From Desmonostoc muscorum LEGE 12446 (GTDB lineage Bacteria > Cyanobacteriota > Cyanobacteriia > Cyanobacteriales > Nostocaceae), in assembly GCF_015207005.2 (NCBI RefSeq), contig NZ_JADEXS020000001.1, positions 7,649,001-7,713,000 of the forward strand: DNA of 64,000 nt. The letters run 5' to 3'. Shown here one piece after another: positions 55,918 through 64,000 of this stretch; the first letter of the stretch is position 1; each line of letters starts with the position of its first letter. A model generated the notes under the pieces. It saw only the letters and a program-made list of their open reading frames with translations, ran no database searches and was not told the DNA's origin. The translations under genes were made by a program, and so were the position numbers.

Positions 55918-56270
55918 GTCGTTCACCTTTGATTTCAACTGCGAGAGGTTTGTTTTTGTTCCTCTCAATGTCTTTAGTGTAACGAAATGTTAAGGCGTTT
56001 TAATCTTTGCAACGGTAGTGGTGTCCGTCCGTAGAGGTGCGGTTATACCATTTTGGATTTTAGATTTTAGATTTTGGATTGAGAATTTCTTTGTGTTAAC
56101 GTGAGTTCGACAAACCTCTCCCTGCTTTGAACTAAAGTTCAAATCTGTCCCTCTCCGACTCGGAGAGGGACAGATTTTGCGTAGCAAAAGCGGGGAGAGG
56201 TCTTTTGATTTAACTAACTAGGCAGACACCATGTGACCCGTCGAACTCACGTTACCTTAAACAGCAAGAT
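55918..56270. other. spacer between activase and M50 genes
   Basis: The ~350-bp stretch contains TTTTAGATTTTAGATTTTGG tandem sequence (56055-56080) and a MITE-like element (56097-56254). No gene is seen. Confidence 0.5.
56097..56254. repeat. MITE-like element with 15-bp terminal inverted repeats and a nested palindrome
   Basis: TAACGTGAGTTCGAC (56097-56111) and its perfect complement (56240-56254) enclose an inner inverted pair, ACCTCTCCCTGCTTTG and AAAGCGGGGAGAGGT, and a central hairpin GTCCCTCTCCGACTCGGAGA-GGGAC. The layered arms suggest one element inserted into another. Confidence 0.75.
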
Positions 56271-57539
56271 TCAATTTTTACCATTCGGTCGCTGAATAAT
56301 TGTCTCCAAAACTCGCCGCTTGGCTTTTGGATCGATCGCTACTAGGCGTATATATTCACCGCTATATTGTGCTAGAGATGATTCCAAATTTGATATTGCA
56401 TCCGACTCAGCATCAATGTGACTATTAACACAACTTTGCCAAGAACCTGTACGGAAGCGACGCTCATCCACGTGTTCAATGCTAATTTTGTAACCTTGAG
56501 ACAAGATTTGCCGAATCTGTTCTTGTGTCTCTAGAGTCAAATGTGGACTAAATGCTTCTTTTTTCGGGAAGCCATTAGTGGTTGCGCCATTGGTTGACGG
56601 TTGACTAGTTGGCGTTACGGCAGCAGGTGGTGCTGGTTGTGGTTGATAATTTCTACCTCGGTTCAGTCGGTTGTACTCATCCACCAAATGGGAACTTTCC
56701 ACTCGTTTTTGTTCACCAACCATCAAGTTACCAGACTCGATTAAGTGAGACAGACTGAAATTCGGCTTTTTAAATTCTGGTGGTCCTTCAGTGCTGTTAA
56801 CCACACGCAATGATATATGCTCAAAACCTATATGATGAATGAAGTTGCGGATTTGTTCGTCATAAATGCGCGATCGCAACGCACTAAAAAAGTCAATGGA
56901 TTGGTTGGCGAAAGTATCAACTAGCTGTTCAATTTCCCGCTGGGACAGTCCATCTGGTTCAAAAATCCCCTTGACAATTCCCACTTTGTCGTCTCGGTCT
57001 GGTTCCCAATAAAATTTATCCATCCGTCCATCCCGAATTAAGGGTGCATAGAGGGTGGAAAAATCATTACCTGTGACAATAATCGGTACGCGATGCAAAG
57101 GTGTAGAGTCATAGCTTCCCGGCAACTGCACATCTGTGGGATTATCGGCAATATTCATCAGTGTGGCATTTACCAACTGAGTGTTTACAGTATACTGAGT
57201 GCCTTCATCGAAGCGTCCAGCACCCGCATCCAAATCGTTAATCATCAGCACGCACATTTTACCGCGTACTTTGATCAGTTCCGCTGTTTCCCGATAGCGC
57301 AGCCGAATCAACCGTGCTGGATCTCCTGCATCTGGGCTTTCCAATTCGCCGCCAGAGATGTGAGTCACTTCAATACCCATTTTCTCGAAGACTAACTCGC
57401 ATTGAAAAGACTTACCTTCACCTTTACGTCCATGAATACCCAAAATTATGGGTACTCGCACGCCAGGAAGCTTCAAGAAGTTTTTGGTGATGTGGACAGC
57501 AAGTTTGTCCAAAAATCGCGGAGCAATGTAGTAAGCCAT
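56271..57539 (-). CDS. rca: RuBisCO activase with small-subunit-like C-terminal domain
   Basis: The 422-residue protein has an AAA+ domain with Walker A GIHGRKGEGKS (34-44) and Walker B VLMINDLDAG, a Pro/Ala/Thr linker (about 305-335) and a C-terminal domain like RbcS (about 338-415), as in CcmM and in cyanobacterial activases. It would help remodel RuBisCO or recruit it to carboxysomes. It lies 4 kb from the rbc operon on the same strand. Confidence 0.92.
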   Translation of the reverse strand: MAYYIAPRFLDKLAVHITKNFLKLPGVRVPIILGIHGRKGEGKSFQCELVFEKMGIEVTHISGGELESPDAGDPARLIRLRYRETAELIKVRGKMCVLMINDLDAGAGRFDEGTQYTVNTQLVNATLMNIADNPTDVQLPGSYDSTPLHRVPIIVTGNDFSTLYAPLIRDGRMDKFYWEPDRDDKVGIVKGIFEPDGLSQREIEQLVDTFANQSIDFFSALRSRIYDEQIRNFIHHIGFEHISLRVVNSTEGPPEFKKPNFSLSHLIESGNLMVGEQKRVESSHLVDEYNRLNRGRNYQPQPAPPAAVTPTSQPSTNGATTNGFPKKEAFSPHLTLETQEQIRQILSQGYKISIEHVDERRFRTGSWQSCVNSHIDAESDAISNLESSLAQYSGEYIRLVAIDPKAKRRVLETIIQRPNGKN

Positions 57540-57756
57540 GAACGTATCTTAATAAATAGTTAGTACTTCTAAAGTTAATGTTAAGTTGTTTTGGGGATAG
57601 CGATCGCTTTTCGCCGATTCTTGATGGCGATCGGTTTTTTAACACAATTTGAAACACAGAGGTAGGTTTTATCTCTGTAGCCGCGAATTCTATTCCCCAA
57701 GGCTGATTCTGAATATAATTTAAAACCCACGGAGGTAGGTTTTGTCTCTGTAGCTT

Positions 57757-58449
57757 CTATGCTAAACTTTGCACAAACTGTGCATGTTCTGTACTACTCA
57801 ATCCTTCTTGCAACACCGTTAATACTTTTGTCATTTCCCCTGTACATAACGCCTGTATATCCAACCATAAGCCAGGAAAAATACGACTTTTAATCACATT
57901 ATTTATATCTGGTTCTAGTGATATGTATTCACCATTTTCTAGGCAGAACCAATCTACTTGATTTTCTAATATTCGCCAGACAATATATTCTTTGACACCG
58001 TTGCGACGGTAAACTTTTTTCTTATCATGTAAATCATTAGCAGCGCTGCTGGCTGCTACTTCGGCGATTAATTCTGGCGCACCTTCAATATAATCATCAT
58101 CACTAATACGTGCTTGTCCACCCAAAGTTTCATTAATCAACAATACAACATCAGGCTGTGGTTCATTATCTAAATCCAGACGTACTGTCGCGTTATCACC
58201 CAACTCAACCCCAGGAGTGGCAATTTTGTAATTCCACAACCAGCCTATAAGATTTGCATGAGGTTTCCCATGACTATTAAAGCGCAGAGGTGATGCCACG
58301 TAGACGATTCCTTCTATTAATTCTGCTTTTTTAATATGGGGCATAGCAGTATATCGATGCTCAAATTCCTGGCGAGTGAGTCTATCCCCACTTTCTAATG
58401 GCGGAATTCTTGCACCTTTATCAAAGTTTTGTTCTACCGATGCTGTCAT
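57757..58449 (-). CDS. Uma2-family protein (PD-(D/E)XK nuclease fold)
   Basis: ATG 58449 with GAGGA upstream gives 230 residues. The PD-(D/E)XK-like core is seen in PQPDVVLL followed by APELIAEVAASSAANDLHDK and KEYIVWRI. Uma2 (DUF820) proteins are greatly expanded in cyanobacteria; their function is unproven and a link to mobile DNA has been proposed. Confidence 0.85.
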   Translation of the reverse strand: MTASVEQNFDKGARIPPLESGDRLTRQEFEHRYTAMPHIKKAELIEGIVYVASPLRFNSHGKPHANLIGWLWNYKIATPGVELGDNATVRLDLDNEPQPDVVLLINETLGGQARISDDDYIEGAPELIAEVAASSAANDLHDKKKVYRRNGVKEYIVWRILENQVDWFCLENGEYISLEPDINNVIKSRIFPGLWLDIQALCTGEMTKVLTVLQEGLSSTEHAQFVQSLA

Positions 58450-58580
58450 TGGCAGATTCCTCAAAGGAGTATTGCTGGATCTAGTATAAACAATTCTTTG
58501 ATTGTCCAAGTTATCTCAACCGATTTCACCAAGTATTCCAATTTTATACAATTTGGGCATCTGTTATATAAAACGATGCC

Positions 58581-58973
58581 CTACCACAAACGCCGAATTG
58601 GATATGCATCGAAAATTGTATCAGCATTCAGCATCGGTGTATTCTCTACTATCGACACTGCAACTAATAGTCTGTCAAATGGATCGCGATGATGTAAAAG
58701 CAGTGTAGAAACAACAGCAAGGTGGCTGAATTTGATATCTAGTAAACTGAAATCATTAAGGTTGAGTTGTTCAATTATGAATGTCTCAAATGGCTGAGGC
58801 TGATTAAAAGTAAGCTTGCCTATACTCTGCTTAATCGCTATTTCCCAAAGACTAGCTATACTCATCAAAATTTGATTATTTTCATCATTGATTAACTCTA
58901 GTACTTGATTACTGAGTTTTGAATTGTCTGTTACATACCAAATAAAAGTATGTGTATCCAATAACAAGTTCAT
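58581..58973 (-). CDS. PIN-domain toxin (VapC-like)
   Basis: The 130-residue protein starts LLLDTHTFIWYV, with the first PIN acid, followed by SIASLWEIAIK (Glu) and HHRDPFDRLLVA (Asp pair). This is the pattern of toxin ribonucleases of type II modules. Its ATG overlaps the antitoxin stop in the sequence TAATG. Confidence 0.88.
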   Translation of the reverse strand: MNLLLDTHTFIWYVTDNSKLSNQVLELINDENNQILMSIASLWEIAIKQSIGKLTFNQPQPFETFIIEQLNLNDFSLLDIKFSHLAVVSTLLLHHRDPFDRLLVAVSIVENTPMLNADTIFDAYPIRRLW

Positions 58974-59197
58974 TACATATAGTCATGAAAATCCTCTAGA
59001 GGTGCATCAAAGTCGTCAGAGATTGTAATTAAACCCTTTGCACTTCCAGGTTGACGACGGCGTTTAACTGGGGGCAGAGGAGTTAACTTTACAACAGGTT
59101 GATTATCTTTGATAATGATGATTTCTTCACCACTGAGTGCTGCTTCAACTAAATCGGGCAAATGTTGGGATGCTTCAGCTAAATTTATTTGCTGCAT
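58973..59197 (-). CDS. Phd/YefM-like antitoxin
   Basis: ATG 59197 gives 74 residues: MQQINLAEASQHLPDLVEAA and the LSGEEIIIIKDNQPVVKLTP segment typical of Phd-type antitoxins that bind DNA, then a basic and acidic tail that would bind the PIN toxin. Translation is coupled to the toxin by a one-base overlap. Confidence 0.88.
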   Translation of the reverse strand: MQQINLAEASQHLPDLVEAALSGEEIIIIKDNQPVVKLTPLPPVKRRRQPGSAKGLITISDDFDAPLEDFHDYM

Positions 59198-59523
59198 AAT
59201 TACCACATTTGTATATAAATAATCACGTTTTAGCACTATCTTAACTTAAGAATTATTAATTAAGTTGAAGCAAACCAATTTTACCATCAGATATTGCTTG
59301 AGGAAATTGTTTCGTGTGCGATCGCCATATTAAGGAAGAAACCGCAAAGAACGCAAAGAAAGAAACAAATAAGAAGTAAAGAAAATTCGGTGCAGCCTCA
59401 CAAAGAAATGGTATTACAGCAGTTTTCATGCATTTGAGCCACATCTGTCGTAGGGGCACAGCAATGCTGTGCCCCTACGCGTGGTCTATTTACCTGAAAA
59501 TAACTGTAATTTTGAATTATCAA
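59198..59523. other. spacer with a palindromic repeat
   Basis: The stretch contains purine-rich GCAAAGAACGCAAAGAAAGA and the hairpin CGTAGGGGCACAGCA-ATGCTGTGCCCCTACG (59449-59480). No gene is seen. Confidence 0.6.
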
Positions 59524-60150
59524 TTAAATTAGAGGAAACCAATTTAACCAAGCATCCCACTTTTCCACAATTTTGGCGAATTCTGCATAACCTCCTGCTC
59601 TAGGATGAGCGCCATCATTAGCTCTTGCCTCATCTATCCAAATATTTGATTTTTCTAGAATTGGAAACACATCTAAATAAGGCACATTTAAATCTTGGCA
59701 AATTAAAGCTAAATGTTGAGTTAAATCAGTGTTCCTTTGCCTTCTTTCAAGGTCTTCTTGTTCTGCGTATGGTGCTAGCCCAATCATTAAAACAGGATAT
59801 AACTGTTGCGCTTTCCTTAAAATTTCTTGGGCATTTTTGAGTGAATCTGCTAAATCTACACGAGTTTTACCATTTTCTATTGTTGTGTCATTTAATCCAA
59901 AAGAAAACACAACTCTGCCATCATATTCTTTTGGCAAACGCAGCGATACTTCTTGTAACCAACGCTTTGCTATATCCCTACTCGTATCACGCCTAATTCC
60001 TAAATTATAGTAAGTGATGTCATAACCCTTTTTATTAGCGTTAGCACATACTCTCCCCGTCCAACCCAGACATTCAGGGTCACCAGTACCGTTAACAAAA
60101 GAGTCACCAACAAAACAAATTCTGACTTCACGTAGCTGTAATGAATTCAT
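59524..60150 (-). CDS. SGNH/GDSL-family hydrolase
   Basis: ATG 60150 gives 208 residues; a longer frame to 60207 would read through the terminator hairpin and is rejected. Catalytic blocks are FVGDSFVNG (Ser), FSFGLNDT (Asn) and NDGAHPRAGGY (Asp-x-x-His). No signal peptide is evident. It would act as an esterase, lipase or acyl-transferase; the substrate is unknown. Confidence 0.85.
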   Translation of the reverse strand: MNSLQLREVRICFVGDSFVNGTGDPECLGWTGRVCANANKKGYDITYYNLGIRRDTSRDIAKRWLQEVSLRLPKEYDGRVVFSFGLNDTTIENGKTRVDLADSLKNAQEILRKAQQLYPVLMIGLAPYAEQEDLERRQRNTDLTQHLALICQDLNVPYLDVFPILEKSNIWIDEARANDGAHPRAGGYAEFAKIVEKWDAWLNWFPLI

Positions 60151-60189
60151 TGAATAAATACTTCTGTAATTTAAAGCTTTACAACATAC

Positions 60190-60224
60190 AAAAAAAAAGA
60201 GAGGCAATTAATTTTACCTCTCTT
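60190..60224 (-). terminator. intrinsic terminator of the rbcLXS operon
   Basis: On the minus strand AAGAGAGG pairs with CCTCTCTT across a 12-base loop and is followed by a run of about nine T. It lies ~50 bp after rbcS and separates the operon from the SGNH gene. Confidence 0.9.
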
Positions 60225-60273
60225 AATAAATCAACTTCAAAGGTACTAGACTTTAGCTTTTACCTTTTAATTT

Positions 60274-60603
60274 TTAGTATCTGCTGGGTTTGTGAACGAT
60301 AAAGCTGAGAATTTGGCACTGCTTGATGTTGTCAAAACCCACAACGCGGATGTAGTGGCTGGAATATTGAGAACGGCAAGATTGAACTTCGTTCAACACT
60401 TCTTGGGTAGATTTAGCGCCGAACAAAGGTAGCTTCCACAGTGTCCAGTATAATTCTGTTGGCTCAGAAGTTTCGTTGAATTCAACCGCTGGAATGTAAC
60501 CTTGATTCAAAATGTACTGGATCTGCTTGGCAATTTGAGCATCAGACAGGGGAGGCAGATAAGAAAGGGTTTCGTAACGACGCTCTTTTGGTAGAGTTTG
60601 CAT
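60274..60603 (-). CDS. rbcS: RuBisCO small subunit
   Basis: The 109-residue protein begins [20 protein letters not shown] and has the conserved [11 protein letters not shown] and [12 protein letters not shown] segments. It is the last gene of the rbcL-rbcX-rbcS operon and assembles with RbcL into L8S8. Confidence 0.95.
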   Translation of the reverse strand: MQTLPKERRYETLSYLPPLSDAQIAKQIQYILNQGYIPAVEFNETSEPTELYWTLWKLPLFGAKSTQEVLNEVQSCRSQYSSHYIRVVGFDNIKQCQILSFIVHKPSRY

Positions 60604-60668
60604 AGCTTTAGTGTTAAAGGATTGCGGTTGACTTCAGTTATCAGTCAACAGTTATCACTGCTGACTAT

Positions 60669-61067
60669 TCACTGTTCATTACTTGGGTCTGAACTTGTTT
60701 GCTGTTCCGGTTGCAGACTGGGGTTTGATGTATCTATTTGTGTGATGCGTTCTAGATGCTGGCGACGCTGTTCCATGTTGGCTTGCTGAATGCCAGTACG
60801 AACCATTTCCGGTAAGAAATCGGTGACTTCTTCGGCAATATGTTCTCTAACAGTCATAATCCGCAATGCCAAATCTGGCTTTTCTCGGAACAGTTGTTTG
60901 ATGTAAGTTTCTCCATCTTGAACTTTATCGGCAGAAAAGTTATGCAGCCAAAGTGCTAACGGAGGATTAGTTTCGCCCAGCTGTGCCAGTACTGTCCTTA
61001 GCGCCTGATATGTCAGGTAACTTTGGAGAGTCTTGGCTGTGTCCTTCGCAATTTGCTTGAGATTCAT
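60669..61067 (-). CDS. rbcX: RuBisCO assembly chaperone RbcX
   Basis: The 132-residue helical protein begins MNLKQIAKDTAKTLQSYLTY and has the RVQDGE-like YIKQLF segment and a Gln/Ser-rich tail. It binds the C-terminal tail of RbcL during assembly. It lies between rbcL and rbcS as is usual in cyanobacteria. Confidence 0.93.
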   Translation of the reverse strand: MNLKQIAKDTAKTLQSYLTYQALRTVLAQLGETNPPLALWLHNFSADKVQDGETYIKQLFREKPDLALRIMTVREHIAEEVTDFLPEMVRTGIQQANMEQRRQHLERITQIDTSNPSLQPEQQTSSDPSNEQ

Positions 61068-61168
61068 GCTTGACCCCAGCCCTTAACAGTTATGAGTTAT
61101 GAGTTATGAGTTATGAGTTATGAATTAATGTAACTCTTAACTCCTAACTTCTAACTCTTAACTTTGGA
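61068..61168. repeat. heptamer tandem repeats in the rbcL-rbcX spacer
   Basis: GTTATGA is repeated about five times (61088-61124), followed by TAACTCTTAACTCCTAACTT-type repeats (61132-61163) partly complementary to the first. Such short tandem repeats are common in the rbcL-rbcX spacer of Nostoc-like strains. They might form an mRNA hairpin. Confidence 0.8.
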
Positions 61169-62599
61169 TCAGACGGTATCCATAGCTTCAAACTCAAACT
61201 TGATTTCTTTCCAGAGTTCGCAAGCAACGGCTAATTCAGGAGACCACTTAGCGGCTTCGCGGATAATGTCGTTACCTTCACGAGCCAAGTTGCGACCTTC
61301 GTTACGAGCTTGCACAACTGCTTCTAAAGCAACACGGTTAGCGGTAGCGCCAGGAGCGTTACCCCAGGGGTGACCGAGAGTACCACCACCGAATTGCAGT
61401 ACGGAGTCATCACCAAAAATTTCTACGAGTGCAGGCATGTGCCAAATGTGGATACCACCAGAAGCAACTGCCATAACACCAGGTAGAGAAGCCCAGTCTT
61501 GCGTAAAGTAAATACCACGAGACTTGTCTTGTTCTACGTAGTTTTCACGCAATAGGTCAACGAAGCCCATTGTGATACCGCGCTCACCTTCCAACTTACC
61601 AACTACGGTGCCGGTGTGGATGTGGTCACCACCAGACAAACGTAGGGCTTTGGCTAATACACGGAAGTGAATACCGTGGTTCTTTTGACGGTCGATAACA
61701 GCGTGCATAGCGCGGTGGATGTGCAACAGGATACCGTTATCACGACACCAACGAGCCAATGTGGTGTTAGCGGTGAAACCTGCTGTCAGGTAGTCGTGCA
61801 TGATGATGGGCTGTTTGAGTTCTTTAGCGTACTCAGCCCGTTGCAACATTTGTTCACAAGTGGGGGCGGTGACGTTGAGGTAGTGACCTTTGATTTCACC
61901 GGTTTCTGCTTGAGCTTTGGCAATAGCTTCAGATACGAACAAGAAGCGATCGCGCCATCTTTGGAATGGTGCTGAGTTGATGTTTTCGTCGTCTTTGGTG
62001 AAGTCCAAACCACCGCGTAAGCACTCGTATACAGCGCGTCCGTAGTTCTTAGCGGAAAGACCCAATTTGGGTTTGATGGTACAACCCAACAAAGGACGAC
62101 CGTATTTGTTTAATTTGTCACGCTCAACTTGGATACCGTGAGGAGGTCCTTGGAAGGTCTTGATGTAAGCTACTGGAAAGCGGATGTCTTCCAAACGCAG
62201 TGCCCGCAAGGCTTTAAAACCAAATACGTTACCTACAATGGAGGTCAATACGTTGGTTACAGAACCTTCTTCAAACAGATCCAAGGGATAGGCAACATAG
62301 CAAATAAACTGGTTGTCTTCGCCGGGAACTGGTTCGATGTCATAGCAACGACCTTTGTAGCGATCGAGGTCGGTGAGCAAGTCCGTCCACACGGTTGTCC
62401 AGGTACCAGTGGAAGACTCAGCCGCTACAGCCGCACCTGCTTCTTCGGGAGGAACTCCGGGCTGAGGCGTAACACGGAATGCTGCTAGAAGATCTGTATC
62501 TTTAGGTGTGTAATCGGGGGTGTAATAAGTTAGTCTGTAATCCTTAACCCCGGCTTGATACCCAGATTTGCTCTGAGTCTTCGTTTGAGCGTAAGACAT
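61169..62599 (-). CDS. rbcL: RuBisCO large subunit, form IB
   Basis: The 476-residue protein has the carbamylated-lysine segment [20 protein letters not shown] and conserved [21 protein letters not shown] and [17 protein letters not shown] active-site segments. It fixes CO2 on ribulose bisphosphate. The N terminus starts [20 protein letters not shown]. Confidence 0.97.
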   Translation of the reverse strand: MSYAQTKTQSKSGYQAGVKDYRLTYYTPDYTPKDTDLLAAFRVTPQPGVPPEEAGAAVAAESSTGTWTTVWTDLLTDLDRYKGRCYDIEPVPGEDNQFICYVAYPLDLFEEGSVTNVLTSIVGNVFGFKALRALRLEDIRFPVAYIKTFQGPPHGIQVERDKLNKYGRPLLGCTIKPKLGLSAKNYGRAVYECLRGGLDFTKDDENINSAPFQRWRDRFLFVSEAIAKAQAETGEIKGHYLNVTAPTCEQMLQRAEYAKELKQPIIMHDYLTAGFTANTTLARWCRDNGILLHIHRAMHAVIDRQKNHGIHFRVLAKALRLSGGDHIHTGTVVGKLEGERGITMGFVDLLRENYVEQDKSRGIYFTQDWASLPGVMAVASGGIHIWHMPALVEIFGDDSVLQFGGGTLGHPWGNAPGATANRVALEAVVQARNEGRNLAREGNDIIREAAKWSPELAVACELWKEIKFEFEAMDTV

Positions 62600-62664
62600 A
62601 TTTTATCCTTCCCAGAAGTCACTCTTTTTACTTATCAAATCACGTACTGTGCAACTTTCCCACA

Positions 62665-62690
62665 CCCCGCTCTTTCCCCCTTGAGCGGGG
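62665..62690 (-). promoter_or_regulatory. hairpin in the rbcL 5' leader
   Basis: CCCCGCTC (62665-62672) pairs with GAGCGGGG (62683-62690) over a 10-base pyrimidine-rich loop, 66-91 bp upstream of the rbcL ATG. It could be part of the mRNA leader. A role is not shown. Confidence 0.4.
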
Positions 62691-63243
62691 AGAAGATCGG
62701 GAAAAACTTTTGTTAGGGGTTGCCTTTGGTAGAGGTTAGCAGCTTTTTTGCGGCGGACACTTTGGTAGCGGTGGTAACCCTCCTCACCAGTGTTCTCCCC
62801 TTCTAGGGGCACACGACCTAGCGCTTCTACTGTTTCCTCTCCCTACACATCAAAATTCTTTTTTATCTGTTTCTCGCACTCGACTAAACCTTCTCAATTT
62901 CACCAAAACTCCCGCATTTTGCGGTCAGCATTTAGATAATTCCCCCATAAACTGGGGTATTCAGGGGATTGGGCTGGCTGGCACACATTCCCGCCTCTAC
63001 ACTCCTTTTATCTTCCCCTTAGTTGGAAAAGATACTAGAAAAGAATTTGCTTGACAGAGATTTAGCAGAGTGGTAAGTGAAAGATAAAAAATTGCACACC
63101 ACGTAATTTGTAGCTTGTTTCACAATATATCAAGAATTCGATAAGTTATTCTTTGAAAGTTTTTAACTTATTTATTTAAATTTGTTATTACATAAAGATT
63201 TAAACTTTTTGTTAAGAAAGATTTACAAAATGTCATCAATGGT

Positions 63244-63334
63244 GTGGGGACTGGGGACTGGGGATTGGGGACTGGGGACTGGGGACTGGGGGCTGGGGAC
63301 TGGGGACTAGGGACTGGGGACTGGGGACTAGGAA
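63244..63334. repeat. GGGGACT heptamer tandem repeat
   Basis: About twelve units of GGGGACT, with a few variants (GGGGATT, GGGGGCT, AGGGACT), run without spacers. The plus strand could form G-quadruplexes. A complementary run, CAATCCCCAGTCTCCAACCC, lies at 63369-63388. Confidence 0.85.
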
Positions 63335-63454
63335 ATAAATATTTAGGAATACTTTCTTAGTCAGTACCCAATCCCCAGTCTCCAACCCCAATGTTTAAAA
63401 AATCGAAGCTAGGGGAACACTGAAGTTAACCAAAAGCCAGTTTAGGTAACGGCT

Positions 63455-64000
63455 ATGGGTAGTGTCTTCAAAGGAAATGCGATCGTGGTATTGTTTTGCA
63501 AGCGTACTAGTTTATTGATTACTTCTGTCTTGCTGGGGTTAATAACTCTACCCAGTATGGGATGGGCACAAAAAACGCCTGACATTAATTCATCTGATTT
63601 AGCTCCTGCTTACCCATCTTCACCACCGCCTCCGCGAGTAGATCCTTTACCCGATGCACGGGGAGTGCAAGAAAATTCGCCAGAAACCGATTATCGTGTG
63701 GGCAACTTACTGGCAGATGTTACGGGTAATCTTTGGGTAGGTTCTTGGCGGGGACTATCGCGGATTGACCCGAAAACTGGCAAGATTGTTTCTCGTGTGA
63801 GCTTACCGAATGTTGCCATTGGTGCTTTAGCCCAAGACAAAGTAGGACGCTTGTGGGTGGGAAGTTATGGCGGACTGATGCGAGTAGATCCCCGCACGAG
63901 CGAAATTACCGCGCAGAATTTATTTTTGCCTTCTAGACGGGTGTTGTCACTGTTAGTTGACAAACGGGGCTATTTGTGGGCTGGAACTGACAGTGGTTTA
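63455..64000 (+). CDS. exported two-component-regulator-type beta-propeller protein, 3' end outside the window
   Basis: ATG 63455 opens a frame that continues to the last base (182 codons). A signal peptide (SLLITSVLLGLITLPSMGWA, ending AWA/AQ-type) is followed by a Pro-rich stretch (PSSPPPPRVDPLPD) and repeated propeller blades: TGNLWVGSWRGLSRIDPKTG, VGRLWVGSYGGLMRVDPRTS and RGYLWAGTDSGL. These match the Reg_prop/ligand-binding propeller repeats found in periplasmic sensors. What follows downstream cannot be seen. Confidence 0.75.
   Translation, partial: MGSVFKGNAIVVLFCKRTSLLITSVLLGLITLPSMGWAQKTPDINSSDLAPAYPSSPPPPRVDPLPDARGVQENSPETDYRVGNLLADVTGNLWVGSWRGLSRIDPKTGKIVSRVSLPNVAIGALAQDKVGRLWVGSYGGLMRVDPRTSEITAQNLFLPSRRVLSLLVDKRGYLWAGTDSGL

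Larger units (their letters stand above)
62600..63454. other. leader and promoter region of rbcL
   Basis: This 855-bp stretch lies between divergent genes. It holds a leader hairpin (62665-62690), AT-rich sequence, and the G-rich tandem repeat 63244-63334. It must contain the rbcL promoter. No confident transcription-factor site is called. Confidence 0.55.

Noticed and set aside
59524..60207. Longer SGNH hydrolase frame starting at 60207
   Set aside because: The extra residues (MPLFFFVCC...) come from reading through the rbc terminator hairpin and T-run; ATG 60150 fits the family.
62603..62812. Minus-strand ORF of 69 codons just upstream of rbcL
   Set aside because: It lies in the rbcL leader, includes the leader hairpin and has no recognisable protein features.
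63060..63130. NtcA-type site upstream of rbcL
   Set aside because: Only a loose GTA-N8-CAC match near 63112 was found; this is too weak to call.
63244..63334. CRISPR-like array
   Set aside because: The repeat units are contiguous heptamers with no unique spacers and no cas genes are in the window.
1..64000. tRNA, rRNA or riboswitch genes
   Set aside because: No cloverleaf, rRNA-like stretch or known riboswitch core was recognised by eye; a covariance-model search would be needed to exclude them.

Overview
The window comes from a filamentous, probably heterocyst-forming cyanobacterium (Nostocales type). Evidence: a form IB RuBisCO operon rbcL-rbcX-rbcS, a RuBisCO activase with a small-subunit-like tail, geranylgeranyl reductase (chlP), LdpA, a Ycf45-type R3H ATPase, 4-hydroxyphenylpyruvate dioxygenase, remnants of xisH/xisI, many GCGATCGC (HIP1) octamers, and heptamer-type short tandem repeats. 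No species is claimed.

Layout. 1-5 kb: a truncated GNAT gene, a HAD hydrolase, small unknown genes and a response regulator/CHASE2 kinase pair on the minus strand. 5.5-26.0 kb: a one-direction gene cluster that looks like a specialised-metabolite pathway for a halogenated, methylated, indole/tryptophan-derived compound. It has a flavin halogenase, three tandem paralogous P450s, a tryptophanase, a kynurenine 3-monooxygenase-like hydroxylase, a DAHP synthase, a fused anthranilate synthase (TrpE-TrpG), a cyclic-peptide-type ABC exporter, an O-methyltransferase and a tryptophan-halogenase homologue. Two of these genes are broken by insertion sequences: the DAHP synthase by an ISAs1-type element with a 10-bp target duplication, and the tryptophan halogenase by an IS5-type element with a 4-bp duplication. 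In both, removing the element and one target copy restores the frame exactly. 26.6-30.7 kb: a MacA/MacB-like three-gene exporter. 30.9-34.0 kb: the R3H/Ycf45 protein and LdpA. 34.2-41.7 kb: a 1962-residue multi-PAS kinase followed by a receiver-PAS-kinase. 41.9-42.3 kb: broken xisH and xisI. 42.4-45.7 kb: HPPD, an SDR enzyme, and a zinc ribbon-NYN fusion protein. 46.0-51.4 kb: the phosphate transporter operon pstS-C-A-B-B, with a phased TTAA array upstream that looks like a PHO box. 52.2-60.2 kb: chlP, a PEP-CTERM protein, an M50/CBS protease, RuBisCO activase, a Uma2 protein, a PIN/Phd toxin-antitoxin pair and an SGNH hydrolase. 60.3-62.6 kb: rbcS, rbcX, rbcL (minus strand). 63.5 kb to the end: a truncated beta-propeller protein.

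How the cluster may work (inference): DAHP synthase and TrpEG raise flux to tryptophan, tryptophanase releases indole, the halogenases and the KMO-like enzyme decorate the ring, and the P450s, which all lack the usual acid-threonine pair in helix I, may couple or otherwise oxidise indoles. The O-methyltransferase caps a hydroxyl and the ABC protein exports the product. The logic recalls aetokthonotoxin assembly (tryptophanase, flavin halogenases, biindole-forming P450), but the gene set here is different. In this strain the pathway is probably impaired by the two insertions.
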